From Metabacillus sp. B2-18 (GTDB taxonomy: Bacteria > Bacillota > Bacilli > Bacillales > Bacillaceae), in assembly GCF_021117275.1 (NCBI RefSeq), contig NZ_CP088245.1, forward strand, positions 4,280,001 through 4,344,000: a stretch of 64,000 bases of DNA, read 5' to 3'. Shown in pieces: positions 13,738 through 22,778 of this stretch. The position numbers and the translations under genes are program-made. Numbering within the stretch: position 1 is the stretch's first letter; every line of letters begins with the position of its first letter. The notes beneath the pieces are model-generated. The model was not told the origin of the DNA and did not search any database. It worked only from the letters and a program-made list of their open reading frames with translations.

Positions 13738-13776
13738 ATTTGAGTATAGCTATAAAGTTTCGTTATCTTTTAAGAA

Positions 13777-14799
<1,023 letters not shown>

Positions 14800-14895
14800 T
14801 TAATTTTGTTCAGGCTATGTACCTTGAACACTTACATTAAGTTTGTTTCACCTTACTTAACACTTAAACAGTATAAAAAATTTATACCTAGTGTA

Positions 14896-15018
14896 GTTGT
14901 CTAGCTTCACCGCCTAGCCCCTCAAGGTCATAAGCCGCAAGTGAATAAAAGACAGAGAACGTCTTCCATTCACTTGCATCTTATGCTTGTCGGGGCTTTG
15001 CAAGGCGCTTCCGCTTTT
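14896..15018. repeat. imperfect inverted repeat element between cggR and gapA
   Basis: The block begins TGTCTAGCTTCACCGCCTAG and ends GCAAGGCGCTTCCGC. Inside are the complementary segments AAGTGAATAAAAGAC and TCCATTCACTT, and ATAAG/CTTAT near the loop. It is the inverted relative of the element at 13559-13676. In B. subtilis the cggR-gapA junction is an mRNA processing site, so this structure could matter for transcript stability; that link is inference. Confidence 0.72.
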
Positions 15019-15048
15019 TTTAAGCGAAACATATATAATCAGGGGTGT

Positions 15049-16068
15049 TTAGTCCCTTATTAACTCATTTGCTGCCCCTTCATCAGTGATAAGGACAGAG
15101 TCTAACCCTTGTTTCATATAGGCCTTTATTGCCTTTGCTTTTGATGCACCACCTGCTACAGCGATAACATTAGGTACTTCATCAATATCATCAAGCTGAA
15201 TTCCCACAGTTTGAACTTTATGGACTATTTCTCCCTCTTGATCAAAATAGTAACCAAATGCCTCTGCAACAGCATTTCCTTGCTCAATTTTAAGGAAATC
15301 TTTCTCCGGAGTTTTCCGGCGCTCTGCCATTGTTTTAGCGTCTCCTATTCCATGGATGACCATACTTGAGGATTTCAGAATCGCTAAAAGCTCTTTTATA
15401 GAAGGCTCCTCGATGATTGATTGATATGCTTCTTTACTTAGTTGATCTGGTACATGTAACAGTCGATAATTTCCGCTTGCACGCTCTGCCATTTTTGCAC
15501 AAATAGTGTTTGCTTGATTTTCCACTGTTTCACCAAGTCCTCCACGTGCTGGGACGAATAATATTTCACGGTTTTTACTATCAGGTGTCATCATTTCTGC
15601 TACCGATACGAGCGTTGTCCCACCAGTAACGGCGACGATATTTTTACCATTTAACCGTTCTTTTATACATGTCACACATGCTCTTCCCATTTCTTTTTTT
15701 ACCCATGGAGATTGATCACTATCACCCGAAACAACGATAACTCTGTTTAATTGGAACTTCTCCTTTAATGTATTTTCCAAAGAAGATAATCCTAAAACAT
15801 CTTTCATCATTTCTTCGAGATTAATAAGTAAAGAAGTGCCATCGTTTGTTAACGTCATACCTGATGTGTGGATCTCAATCAAATTCTGATCTTTTAAAAA
15901 CTGAACTTCATTCCTTAGAATTCGTTCACTCAGGCCAAGACTAGTAGAGAGACTTCTGCGTCCAATCGGCTGCATTAATCGTATGTATTGAAGAATTTGA
16001 TAGCGTTTTTGCATAACCGTTAACAGGTCAGGCAATAATTTTCTTTGTACTTCTATAAGTGATTTCAT
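15049..16068 (-). CDS. cggR: central glycolytic genes regulator CggR (SorC/DeoR family)
   Basis: CggR represses the gapA operon in the absence of sugar; fructose-1,6-bisphosphate relieves repression. The 339-residue product has an N-terminal helix-turn-helix (about 30-75; GRRSLSTSLGLSERILRNEVQFL) and a sugar-phosphate-binding SorC domain with VTGGTTLVSVAEMM, FVPARGGLGE, GIGDAKTMAERR and VAGGASKAKAI. It is the first gene of the operon it controls, and a matching operator lies immediately upstream. Confidence 0.97.
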   Translation of the reverse strand: MKSLIEVQRKLLPDLLTVMQKRYQILQYIRLMQPIGRRSLSTSLGLSERILRNEVQFLKDQNLIEIHTSGMTLTNDGTSLLINLEEMMKDVLGLSSLENTLKEKFQLNRVIVVSGDSDQSPWVKKEMGRACVTCIKERLNGKNIVAVTGGTTLVSVAEMMTPDSKNREILFVPARGGLGETVENQANTICAKMAERASGNYRLLHVPDQLSKEAYQSIIEEPSIKELLAILKSSSMVIHGIGDAKTMAERRKTPEKDFLKIEQGNAVAEAFGYYFDQEGEIVHKVQTVGIQLDDIDEVPNVIAVAGGASKAKAIKAYMKQGLDSVLITDEGAANELIRD

Positions 16069-16094
16069 TTGCTATCCCTTTCTGAGTCGATATG

Positions 16095-16130
16095 GACCTA
16101 TTTCGTCCCGCTATGACTTATTATGTCCCA
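16095..16130 (-). promoter_or_regulatory. CggR operator
   Basis: On the minus strand TGGGAC-N6-AGTC-N4-CGGGAC-N6-GGTC matches the known CggR operator layout CGGGAC-N6-TGTC-N4-CGGGAC-N6-TGTC, with one changed base in the first and in each spaced element. It lies between the promoter and the cggR start. Confidence 0.9.
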
Positions 16131-16165
16131 CCCACTCAAAAAAAAATCTCCCTGCTACAACTTTT

Positions 16166-16194
16166 ATTTTAACAGGGTAAATTTGCATATTCAA
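16166..16194 (-). promoter_or_regulatory. promoter of the cggR-gapA operon (TTGAAT-N17-TAAAAT)
   Basis: On the minus strand -35 TTGAAT lies at 16189-16194 and -10 TAAAAT at 16166-16171. The CggR operator lies downstream of it, so bound CggR would act as a roadblock, as in B. subtilis. Confidence 0.8.
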
Positions 16195-16212
16195 GAAATG
16201 TTTATTGACTTT

Positions 16213-16446
16213 TTAAAGTAAGCGATTTCTTATGGAATCTTTATCCAAAATACCATAAGAAACAACCTCATTATCTATTTCCACCACTGGAATCATGATT
16301 TGGAACTTTTCCAGCAGTACATCATCTTTGTAAATATCCACCACTTCATAGTGAAAATCCAATTCTTTTTTTAGTTCATGTATGATCGTTAACCCTTTCT
16401 CACATAATGAACAGTTCTCTTTTGAATAAAAGGTTATTTTCTTCAT
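16213..16446 (-). CDS. glutaredoxin/thioredoxin-fold small protein
   Basis: The 77-residue product begins KKITFYSKENCSLCEKG and contains the cis-proline segment MIPVVEID, the minimal pattern of a thioredoxin fold. The active-site motif is CSLC at about 11-14, as in the glutaredoxin-like family often annotated DUF836. Its redox partner is unknown. It lies between sigL and cggR on the same strand. Redox function is inferred from the fold. Confidence 0.85.
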   Translation of the reverse strand: MKKITFYSKENCSLCEKGLTIIHELKKELDFHYEVVDIYKDDVLLEKFQIMIPVVEIDNEVVSYGILDKDSIRNRLL

Positions 16447-16478
16447 TTACTGCTGCACTTCCATTTCGATAATTGGTA

Positions 16479-17771
16479 TTAATACTCTTTTCTTATTGCT
16501 GATGTTGGAATATTTAATTGCTCTCTATATTTTGTTACGGTTCTCCTTGAAATACTAATATCATACAAGGTTTTTAACTCATTAGCTATTTTTTGGTCTG
16601 AAAGAGGTTTTTTCTTGTTCTCTGAATCTATTAATTTTTTCAGCTTCATTTTCACTGAAGCTGAGGAGATATCTCCATTTTCTTCAGCTACCTTGTTCGT
16701 AAAAAATGTTTTCATCATCACTAAGCCATGTGGAGTTTGAATGAACTTATCCTTCACCGTCCGACTAACTGTTGATTCATGAATATCTAAAATATCAGCA
16801 ACTTCCTTTAATGTTAAGGGTTTTAAATGACTTTTCCCATGAATAAAAAAATCTTGTTGCTTTTGAATGATCACTTTCATTACATTAATCATCGTTTCTT
16901 TTCGCTGCTCAATCGCTCTTTGCAACCATTTTCCTTGTGTTAATTTTTTGGAATAATAGCTTTGAGCTTCTTCATCCAGTGAAAAGGGACCACTGCATTC
17001 GATTGGCTTGCTTATGAGTAGCTGGGGAATTAATTCATCATTATAAAGTATTCGCCACTCTCCATTAATCTGCTTAATTGTCATATCGGGCTTTACATAT
17101 GTGCAGTCATCTGACTCATACTTTAAGCCTGGACGCGGTTCTAACTGCTTAACCAGATCATGTATCTCTTGTATCTTACTAATCTTAATATTTAACTTTT
17201 TTGACAAATCTCTCCAAGACTTCTCGGCAAATGAACGAAAGTGCTCAGAGATCATTATTTCAGCTAACTCATTGCGAATAGGCAGACGCCTTAACTGTAA
17301 TAAAATACATTCTTGTAGTGAACGGGCACCAATACCTGCAGGCTCAAGGCTTTGTAAGAAATATAGTTTACTCTCCAGTAACTCCTCACTAACACCCAAC
17401 ACACTAGACAAATCTGTAAGGGAGTCCTTTACATATCCATTTGAACCAATTGCCTGAATTAACAGCTCAAGGCAAGCACGATCGTTTTTATTTAAGGAAA
17501 AATCGATCAGCTGTTGACGCAAATGCTCTCGTAAACTTGTTTTTTCTCTTAATGTATTCTCTATAAAGGATTGTTTAGTAGAAGATGATGGTTTCTGACG
17601 AAATGGAGAACGATCGTTTTCTCTTACTTCAATAAGTGGATTTTCCATTGTAAGTTCTTGCACATATGATAGAAGATCATCTGAGGAATACTGCAATAAC
17701 GAAATGGCTTGTTGCAATTCTTGAGTCATATTTAGTTTTAAGGCTTGATGTTGCACTAACTCTATTCTCAT
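16479..17771 (-). CDS. sigL: RNA polymerase sigma-54 factor
   Basis: Sigma-54 (SigL in Bacillus) directs transcription of catabolic operons that need enhancer-binding activators. The 430-residue product starts MRIELVQHQALKLNMTQELQ, the Gln/Leu-rich region I. Core-binding region II, an HTH (LKEVADILDIHESTVSRTVKDK) and the C-terminal RpoN box SRRTVTKYREQLNIP follow. Length equals the family norm. The ATG at 17771 is chosen over a 6-codon-longer frame because AGGGGGA lies ahead of it. Linkage to the glycolytic operon matches B. subtilis. Confidence 0.96.
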   Translation of the reverse strand: MRIELVQHQALKLNMTQELQQAISLLQYSSDDLLSYVQELTMENPLIEVRENDRSPFRQKPSSSTKQSFIENTLREKTSLREHLRQQLIDFSLNKNDRACLELLIQAIGSNGYVKDSLTDLSSVLGVSEELLESKLYFLQSLEPAGIGARSLQECILLQLRRLPIRNELAEIMISEHFRSFAEKSWRDLSKKLNIKISKIQEIHDLVKQLEPRPGLKYESDDCTYVKPDMTIKQINGEWRILYNDELIPQLLISKPIECSGPFSLDEEAQSYYSKKLTQGKWLQRAIEQRKETMINVMKVIIQKQQDFFIHGKSHLKPLTLKEVADILDIHESTVSRTVKDKFIQTPHGLVMMKTFFTNKVAEENGDISSASVKMKLKKLIDSENKKKPLSDQKIANELKTLYDISISRRTVTKYREQLNIPTSAIRKEY

Positions 17772-17952
17772 TAAAAATCCCCCTAACACATTCTACACTA
17801 TGCCTTCAAAGAGTAAGCGCTTACAGTTTATTTTACTAATATTGTAGTCTCTATGACAAGTACTTTTATTAAACTGGAAATAAAAAACGATTCCTCACAG
17901 CATACTGTTGGTCTTTACATAGTATGTCGGGATTATAAAATCATACGTTTTT

Positions 17953-17994
17953 TTGTCAGGTTTGGCGCTTAAGGTAATAGCCCAAACCTGACAA
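17953..17994. repeat. 13-bp perfect inverted repeat
   Basis: TTGTCAGGTTTGG and CCAAACCTGACAA flank a 16-nt loop between sigL and the next gene. The following run is TTTCT on the plus strand and As on the minus strand, so it is at best a weak terminator; other roles are open. Confidence 0.6.
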
Positions 17995-18022
17995 TTTCTA
18001 ACGATCTATAATGGGAAAAGTC

Positions 18023-18265
18023 TTATTCTAGTGAATTTGCGATATTATCAAAGAAGTGAATACCTTTATTTGATACCTCTGCGTTTACCACGTTGCCAAG
18101 GTTTGTACGCTGGATTAACCCTTCTTCATACATCTCTTCACATATTTTTTCGAAATCTTCTGAGGTTAAATTGCACTCTTCGGCAGTAGGAATATTACCG
18201 TTTATTAGAGAAGATAAAATGGCTGCTTTTCCGTTTATTACATATAGGTCATCGTACATACTCAC
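18023..18265 (-). CDS. uncharacterised small protein, possible winged helix
   Basis: The 80-residue product begins MSMYDDLYVINGKAAILSSL and has the alternating pattern AAILSSLINGNIPTAEECNLTSEDFEKICEEM followed by EGLIQRTNLG, which resembles a winged-helix core with a wing. It is acidic and has no membrane segment. GAGGAGGTG lies before the start, supporting translation. I do not recognise the family. It sits alone between a terminator-flanked tRNA gene and sigL. Confidence 0.7.
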   Translation of the reverse strand: MSMYDDLYVINGKAAILSSLINGNIPTAEECNLTSEDFEKICEEMYEEGLIQRTNLGNVVNAEVSNKGIHFFDNIANSLE

Positions 18266-18345
18266 ACCTCCTCGACTACATTATCAGTCAGTGGTGGAAA
18301 CGATATACATGCTTGTAAAAATTTAAAGTTTATAGTTGGCATAAC

Positions 18346-18387
18346 GAAAGAAGCCTCCTGAAATATCGTATTCAGGAGGCTTCTTTC
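18346..18387 (-). terminator. long hairpin terminator after tRNA-Arg
   Basis: GAAAGAAGCCTCCTGAA and TTCAGGAGGCTTCTTTC pair perfectly around an 8-nt loop. It lies directly downstream of the tRNA gene and can work in either direction. Confidence 0.88.
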
Positions 18388-18393
18388 ATGTGA

Positions 18394-18469
18394 CGCGCTC
18401 GGAGGGATTCGAACCCCCGGCAGACGTGGTACCGGAAACCACCGCTCTATCCGACTGAGCTACGAGCGC
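18394..18469 (-). tRNA. tRNA-Arg, anticodon CCG
   Basis: The minus strand folds as a 76-nt cloverleaf: acceptor GCGCTCG/CGAGCGC, D-arm GCTC/GAGC, anticodon stem GTGGT/ACCAC around loop TTCCGGT, and T-arm with loop TTCGAAT. The anticodon is CCG. The discriminator is G, and the 3' CCA is not encoded, since the genome reads TCA after it. In B. subtilis a tRNA gene is likewise found close to clpP. Confidence 0.97.
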
Positions 18470-18640
18470 ACATTAATATATCAGTATGGAAAATTATACG
18501 GGAACTTTAACTTAATTTCAACTGCCTTTTTCTGTGATTATTTCCAACACAAAATCAAAAAATCAATTCACAAAATGTTGTTCTAATTTTATACATTTTA
18601 GGTATAATTTAGGGTGTAGTAAAAAAGGAGGAGAAAAAGC

Positions 18641-19093
18641 ATGACTATTTACACATTTTTATTGATTATCCATCTTGTTGCGGCTGTTGTAGGGCTTGGG
18701 GCTACATTTGGTATGCCAGTATTAATGAGCAATGTAAAAACTGTATCACAAGCTCAGTTTGCTCATAAGGTTTCTAAAGGCATTGAAAAGTTCGCAAAGG
18801 TGGGAAGCATCACATTATTACTTACAGGAATTATTATGGCCATCATCAATCCTTATCTTTTTAAAGAAGTTTGGTACATAGCTTCTCTTGTTATTTACAT
18901 AGCTGTTCAACCAATCACAGCTGGAATTCTCCCTAAAAAAGAAAAGCAACAATTAAAGTCGCTTGAAAACCATGAAGGTGAGGAGTTACCAGAAGAGTAT
19001 ACAAAACTGGCAAAACAGCTCATTCCATTTAATAATGTTTTACATGCATCAGCGGTTATTTTAATTGTTTTAATGACCGTGAAACCATTTTAA
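18641..19093 (+). CDS. integral membrane protein, DUF2269-like
   Basis: The 150-residue product has four hydrophobic helices (about 3-25, 52-72, 77-97, 128-148) with a charged loop at about 100-125 (KKEKQQLKSLENHEGEELPE). A His in helix 1 (LLIIHLVAAVVGLGATFGMP) is typical of DUF2269 proteins, whose function is unknown. AAGGAGGAGAAAAAGC precedes the ATG. It is one of the few plus-strand genes and is divergent from the tRNA. Confidence 0.75.
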   Translation: MTIYTFLLIIHLVAAVVGLGATFGMPVLMSNVKTVSQAQFAHKVSKGIEKFAKVGSITLLLTGIIMAIINPYLFKEVWYIASLVIYIAVQPITAGILPKKEKQQLKSLENHEGEELPEEYTKLAKQLIPFNNVLHASAVILIVLMTVKPF

Positions 19094-19108
19094 TCGTTTT
19101 TGTTTTCG

Positions 19109-19136
19109 GCAGGCCTTTTGTGGTCTGTCTTTTTTA
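19109..19136 (+). terminator. hairpin with T-run after the DUF2269-like gene
   Basis: GGCAGGCC-TTTTGT-GGTCTGTC pairs with G-U pairs and is followed by TTTTTTATG. Confidence 0.65.
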
Positions 19137-19315
19137 TGATTCCGTTAAATTCACAATTTTAGAAGATCTATTAAGTATCGAAAAAAGTATTCACTCAGTT
19201 TGAAAAACAACAAATGTGGGAAACATGATTACATGTTATCGTGACCGCATACATAGTATAGTATAGACATCAATGATGGCAATTAAAAATTCATCGTAAA
19301 GCATTGGTCTTTTCG

Positions 19316-19332
19316 TTTGACCTTTATTGACC
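19316..19332 (+). promoter_or_regulatory. CtsR operator at clpP
   Basis: TTTGACC-TTT-ATTGACC is the reverse complement of the CtsR heptad direct repeat (GGTCAAA-type units spaced by 3 bp). It overlaps the -35 box, so CtsR would block RNA polymerase under non-stress conditions. Confidence 0.92.
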
Positions 19333-19345
19333 ATAGTTGTATGAT
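19317..19345 (+). promoter_or_regulatory. clpP promoter (TTGACC-N17-TATGAT)
   Basis: -35 TTGACC lies at 19317-19322 and -10 TATGAT at 19340-19345 with a 17-bp spacer, overlapping the CtsR box. The transcript would have a leader of about 120 nt. Confidence 0.88.
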
Positions 19346-19470
19346 GGAGATACATAAGATTTACCTATTTCAAAACATGTTTTATGTGTGAAGTTCTAAA
19401 GGATTACATATTAAACCTTATACCCTTTAGAACAAACCTAATCTTTCTTAAAATAAAGGAGGAATATGAA

Positions 19471-20064
19471 ATGAATTTAATCCCTACAGTTATTGAACAA
19501 ACAAACCGTGGTGAGCGTGCTTATGACATTTACTCACGTCTTTTAAAGGACCGTATCATTATGCTTGGAAGCGGCATCGACGATAATGTTGCAAATTCAA
19601 TTGTATCACAGCTACTGTTTTTAGAAGCTGAAGATCCAGAAAAAGATATCTCAATTTACATCAACAGCCCTGGTGGATCCATCACAGCAGGTATGGCAAT
19701 CTACGATACAATGCAATTCATTAAACCACAAGTATCAACGATTTGTATTGGTATGGCTGCTTCAATGGGTGCATTCTTACTTGCAGCTGGTGAAAAAGGT
19801 AAACGTTATGCTCTTCCAAACAGTGAAGTGATGATTCACCAACCACTTGGTGGCGCACAAGGTCAAGCAACGGAAATTGAAATTGCTGCAAAACGTATCT
19901 TATTCTTACGTGACAAATTAAACAGAATTCTTTCTGATCGTACAGGTCAAGATCTAGAGGTTATCGAACGCGATACAGAGCGTGACAACTTCATGACTGC
20001 TGATCGTGCGTTAGAATATGGTTTAATTGACAAAGTGTTAGATCGTAATACGTTAAGTAAATAA
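19471..20064 (+). CDS. clpP: ATP-dependent Clp protease proteolytic subunit
   Basis: ClpP forms the tetradecameric serine protease that works with ClpC, ClpX and ClpE and degrades tmRNA-tagged proteins. The 197-residue product shows the nucleophile Ser in [14 protein letters not shown], the His in [15 protein letters not shown] and the Asp of the triad in the [13 protein letters not shown] region context. The start at 19471 follows AAAGGAGG and gives the B. subtilis length; the longer frame upstream has no support. Regulation by CtsR is indicated by the operator at the promoter. Confidence 0.99.
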   Translation: MNLIPTVIEQTNRGERAYDIYSRLLKDRIIMLGSGIDDNVANSIVSQLLFLEAEDPEKDISIYINSPGGSITAGMAIYDTMQFIKPQVSTICIGMAASMGAFLLAAGEKGKRYALPNSEVMIHQPLGGAQGQATEIEIAAKRILFLRDKLNRILSDRTGQDLEVIERDTERDNFMTADRALEYGLIDKVLDRNTLSK

Positions 20065-20079
20065 GATTAGATGAAGTAG

Positions 20080-20117
20080 GTCCCAATCCGATTTGATAGT
20101 GATTGGGGCTTTTTTGT
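20080..20117 (+). terminator. clpP terminator
   Basis: CCCAATC and GATTGGG pair around a 12-nt loop and are followed by GCTTTTTTG. Confidence 0.88.
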
Positions 20118-20233
20118 TTTAGATTGAGGGCATATAAGCACTGAGTCACGGAGGTAGGAGATGGAGCTTATGTCTTATGTGATCAGTTGCTCTTTCTTGT
20201 AATTGAGTCACATCTTCTCTTTCCTGGTTTAGT

Positions 20234-20748
20234 CTTGTCCTGATTCTCGTACTATCGAGACATAAGTGCTCTTTCCTACCCTGGGTTTGTCCCGATTGTC
20301 GCACTATCCAGACACATCTTCTCTTCCCTATCCTATTTGTGTCCCGATTCTCGCACTATCGAGACACATCTTCTCTTTCCTCCCCTTTGTTTGTCCCGAT
20401 TCTCGCACTATTGAGACACATCATCTCTTTCCTGCCCGATTTGTGTCCCGATTCCCGCACTATCCAGACACATCTTCTCTTCCCTATCCTATTTGTGTCC
20501 CGATTCCCGCACTATCCAGACACATCCTCTCTTCTCTCTCCCATTTGTGTCCCGATTCCATCACTATCGAGACACAATTCCTATTTCCTCCCCTATTCGT
20601 GTCCCGATTCCCGCACTATCGAGACACATCTTCTCTTCCCTGCCCGATTTGTGTCCCGATTCCCGCACTATCGAGACACATCTTCTCTTCCCTATCCTAT
20701 TTGTGTCCCGATTCCTGCACAATCGAGACACACCTTCTCTTCCCTCCA
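20234..20748. repeat. 52-bp tandem repeat array D, left part (10 units)
   Basis: The anchor CCCGATT or its variant recurs at 20291, 20343, 20395, 20447, 20499, 20551, 20603, 20655 and 20707, exactly 52 bp apart, with one more unit to the left. Each unit holds a dyad TGTGTC.CGAT...ATCG.GACACA followed by a CT-rich linker. Linkers are conserved, unlike CRISPR spacers. Because 52 is not a multiple of 3, long open frames appear in all three plus frames; none is a gene. The array is cut by an insertion sequence and resumes at 22213. Confidence 0.97.
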
Positions 20749-20847
20749 GATTAAGTCCGTATAATTGTGTAAAAAGAAAAAGGGTTCATTTTATTCACTC
20801 TTGGCTACAATGTTTTCAGCTACGATAAACATGAAAAGAGGAATAAG

Positions 20848-22014
20848 ATGACCCAGTTACAGTTTAACCTAGATTTGGAAGTTTTAAAAGATTCTGTATT
20901 AAATTCTGATATTGATGCAGTAGTTAAATCAGCAATTGTTTTGGTCTTAAATGAGTTTATGGAAAAAGAGAGAGATGATTATCTACATGCTGCTTCTTAT
21001 GAACGCTCTGCAGCCCGTCGTGACTATCGCAACGGCTACTATGAACGTGAATTAATTATGAGTATCGGCAAGATACAACTCAAGGTGCCGAGAACTCGTG
21101 ATGGTGAGTTTTCGACTACAGTTTTTGAAAAATATGCTAGATGTGATCAAGCTTTAGTGATCTCCATGTTGGAAATGGTTATTAATGGGGTCTCAACACG
21201 CAAGGTAACACAAATAGTTGAACAGCTATGTGGTAAATCTGTCTCAAAATCGTTTGTTTCTTCATTGACCTTGAAATTAGATCCAATCGTAAATGATTGG
21301 GCAAAGCGTCCTTTAAACGTCAAATATTATCCCTATCTTTTTGTAGATGCCATGTATATCAAAGTGAGAGAACACCATAAGGTGGTCTCAAAGGCTGTTT
21401 ATATTGCCACAGCTATTACAGATAAGGGCCAGCGTGAAATACTTGGTCTAAGTATTGATCATGCAGAGAATTACGAGAGTTGGAGTCGCTTCCTTCAACA
21501 GCTAAAATCACGAGGACTTCAGTCTCCGAAACTAGTGATATCAGATGCTCACCAAGGCTTACAAAAAGCCATACAACGTGAATTTTTAGGTACTAGCTGG
21601 CAAAGGTGTAATGTTCATTTTAAAAGGAACATTATTGAAAAGTTGCCCAAAAAGGATTCAGCTGATATTCGTATGATGATCAAGCGTGTGTTTGAGGCAA
21701 TCACTGTTGAAGATATCAGAACCTTTAAGAATGAACTGATGACTCAATTTGGAAATAATCCAAAGTACGAAAAGGCTCTTACTATTTTCGATGAAGGGTT
21801 CGAAGATACCATTCAATATATGAATCATCCAGTGAATATGCGCCCTCATATACGAAGTACGAACTCTCTTGAACGATTAAATCAAGAAGTACGAAGAAGA
21901 GAAAGAGTTATTCGTATCTTCCCAAACACACAATCTGCTTTTCGTTTAGTAGGAGCTGTTTTAATGGAATACCAAGAATCTGTTTACTCTACAAAATCTA
22001 TAAGAAGATGCTAA
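20848..22014 (+). CDS. IS256-family transposase
   Basis: The 388-residue product is a DDE transposase of the MULE-related IS256 family. The first catalytic Asp is in YLFVDAMYIKV, the second in VISDAHQGLQKA and the Glu in STNSLERLNQEVRRR; CNVHFKRNI is the conserved C/H motif. Length is normal, and no frameshift or stop is visible, so the element may still be active. The start follows AGAGGAATAAG. Confidence 0.95.
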   Translation: MTQLQFNLDLEVLKDSVLNSDIDAVVKSAIVLVLNEFMEKERDDYLHAASYERSAARRDYRNGYYERELIMSIGKIQLKVPRTRDGEFSTTVFEKYARCDQALVISMLEMVINGVSTRKVTQIVEQLCGKSVSKSFVSSLTLKLDPIVNDWAKRPLNVKYYPYLFVDAMYIKVREHHKVVSKAVYIATAITDKGQREILGLSIDHAENYESWSRFLQQLKSRGLQSPKLVISDAHQGLQKAIQREFLGTSWQRCNVHFKRNIIEKLPKKDSADIRMMIKRVFEAITVEDIRTFKNELMTQFGNNPKYEKALTIFDEGFEDTIQYMNHPVNMRPHIRSTNSLERLNQEVRRRERVIRIFPNTQSAFRLVGAVLMEYQESVYSTKSIRRC

Positions 22015-22044
22015 TTTTTTCGTAGCTTCCATTATGGAATGATC

Positions 22045-22102
22045 ACATATCCAGGAAAGACTGTCAAAGTGAGGAACCTTTGACAGCCTTCCCTGGATAT
22101 GT
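22045..22102. repeat. 25-bp inverted repeat in the IS non-coding tail
   Basis: ACATATCCAGG-AAG-CTGTCAAAG and CTTTGACAG-CTT-CCTGGATATGT pair almost perfectly (one mismatch and matching positions between) around an 8-nt loop. It lies 30 bp after the transposase stop, inside the right end of the IS, and may terminate transposase transcripts or shield the element from outside transcription. Confidence 0.7.
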
Positions 22103-22212
22103 AAGTGAAAGCCCATGGAATTTACGCAAAAAAAAATGTAGGGGATAATACACATATCCAAATGTAGTAGTTGAAAACATTGTATTAAATTTACACAATA
22201 TTCTGGACTTGA

Positions 22213-22413
22213 CTTCCCTCCACGATTTGTGTCCCGATTCTCGCACTATCGAGACACATCTTCTCTTCCCTATCCTATTTGTGTCCCGATTCCTGCACAA
22301 TCGAGACACACCTTCTCTTCCCTACACGATTTGTGTCCGATTCCCGCACTATCGAGACACATCTTCCCTTTCCTCCCCTATGATTGTCCCGATTCTCACA
22401 CTATCGAGACAGT
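22213..22413. repeat. 52-bp tandem repeat array D, right part (4 units)
   Basis: Anchors continue at 22233 and 22285, then at 22337 with one C deleted and at 22388. Unit sequence and dyad match the part left of the insertion sequence, giving 14 units in total. Confidence 0.95.
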
Positions 22414-22447
22414 ACTCCCACACTTCCCCCAAAAACATAAAAAAAAA

Positions 22448-22472
22448 GCAGACATTATAATCAATGTCTGCT
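22448..22472 (-). terminator. terminator after crh
   Basis: On the minus strand GCAGACATT-GATTAT-AATGTCTGC is followed by nine Ts. It ends the yvcI-rapZ-yvcK-whiA-crh unit. Confidence 0.92.
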
Positions 22473-22484
22473 TCTTCTAACAAA

Positions 22485-22742
22485 TTACCCTTCTTGTTGC
22501 ACAAACTTCGCTAAAGCTTCAACAGCCTCTTGCTCGTCGTTCCCCTCTGCAATTAAATTAATAACTGCACCAGTGCTAACCGCTAAGCTCATGAGTCCCA
22601 TAATACTTTTTGCGTTTACTTTTTTGCCGTCTTTTTCTAAAAACACATCAGATGCAAAACGATTTGCTTCTTGAACAAATAATGCAGCTGGACGTGCTTG
22701 TAAACCTGTTTTAAGATTTACTTCTACTTGCTTTTCAACCAT
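22485..22742 (-). CDS. crh: HPr-like catabolite repression protein Crh
   Basis: Crh is an HPr paralogue that, when phosphorylated on Ser46 by HprK, acts as a CcpA co-repressor. The 85-residue product has Gln15 in TGLQARPA where HPr has the PTS-phosphorylated His, and Ser46 in KSIMGLMSLAVSTG, so it fits Crh rather than HPr. It is the last gene of the yvcI-rapZ-yvcK-whiA-crh unit, the normal crh context. Its kinase gene hprK lies further along in the window. Confidence 0.97.
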   Translation of the reverse strand: MVEKQVEVNLKTGLQARPAALFVQEANRFASDVFLEKDGKKVNAKSIMGLMSLAVSTGAVINLIAEGNDEQEAVEALAKFVQQEG

Positions 22743-22778
22743 AGTAATCTCCTCTTCTCTTCTTTAAATTTTTTATTT

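Larger units (their letters stand above)
20749..22212 (+). mobile_element. IS256-family insertion sequence in repeat array D
   Basis: The element is about 1,464 bp. The left end AAGTCCGTATAATTGTGTAAA and the inverted right end AAGTCCAGAATATTGTGTAAA match at 17 of 21 positions. CTTCCCTCCA occurs on both sides (20739-20748 and 22213-22222). Removing element plus one copy (1,474 bp) restores the 52-bp phase exactly, since anchors 20707 and 22233 differ by 1,526 = 1,474 + 52. IS256 elements usually duplicate 8-9 bp, so the exact boundary is uncertain by 1-2 bp. One transposase gene is inside. Confidence 0.93.

Noticed and set aside
17953..17994. Strong terminator for sigL-side genes
   Set aside because: The 13-bp stem is perfect but no T-run follows on the minus strand, so I list it only as an inverted repeat.
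20234..22413. Array D as a CRISPR array
   Set aside because: The whole 52-bp unit is conserved, with no variable spacers, and there is no cas gene nearby. The same holds for arrays E and F.
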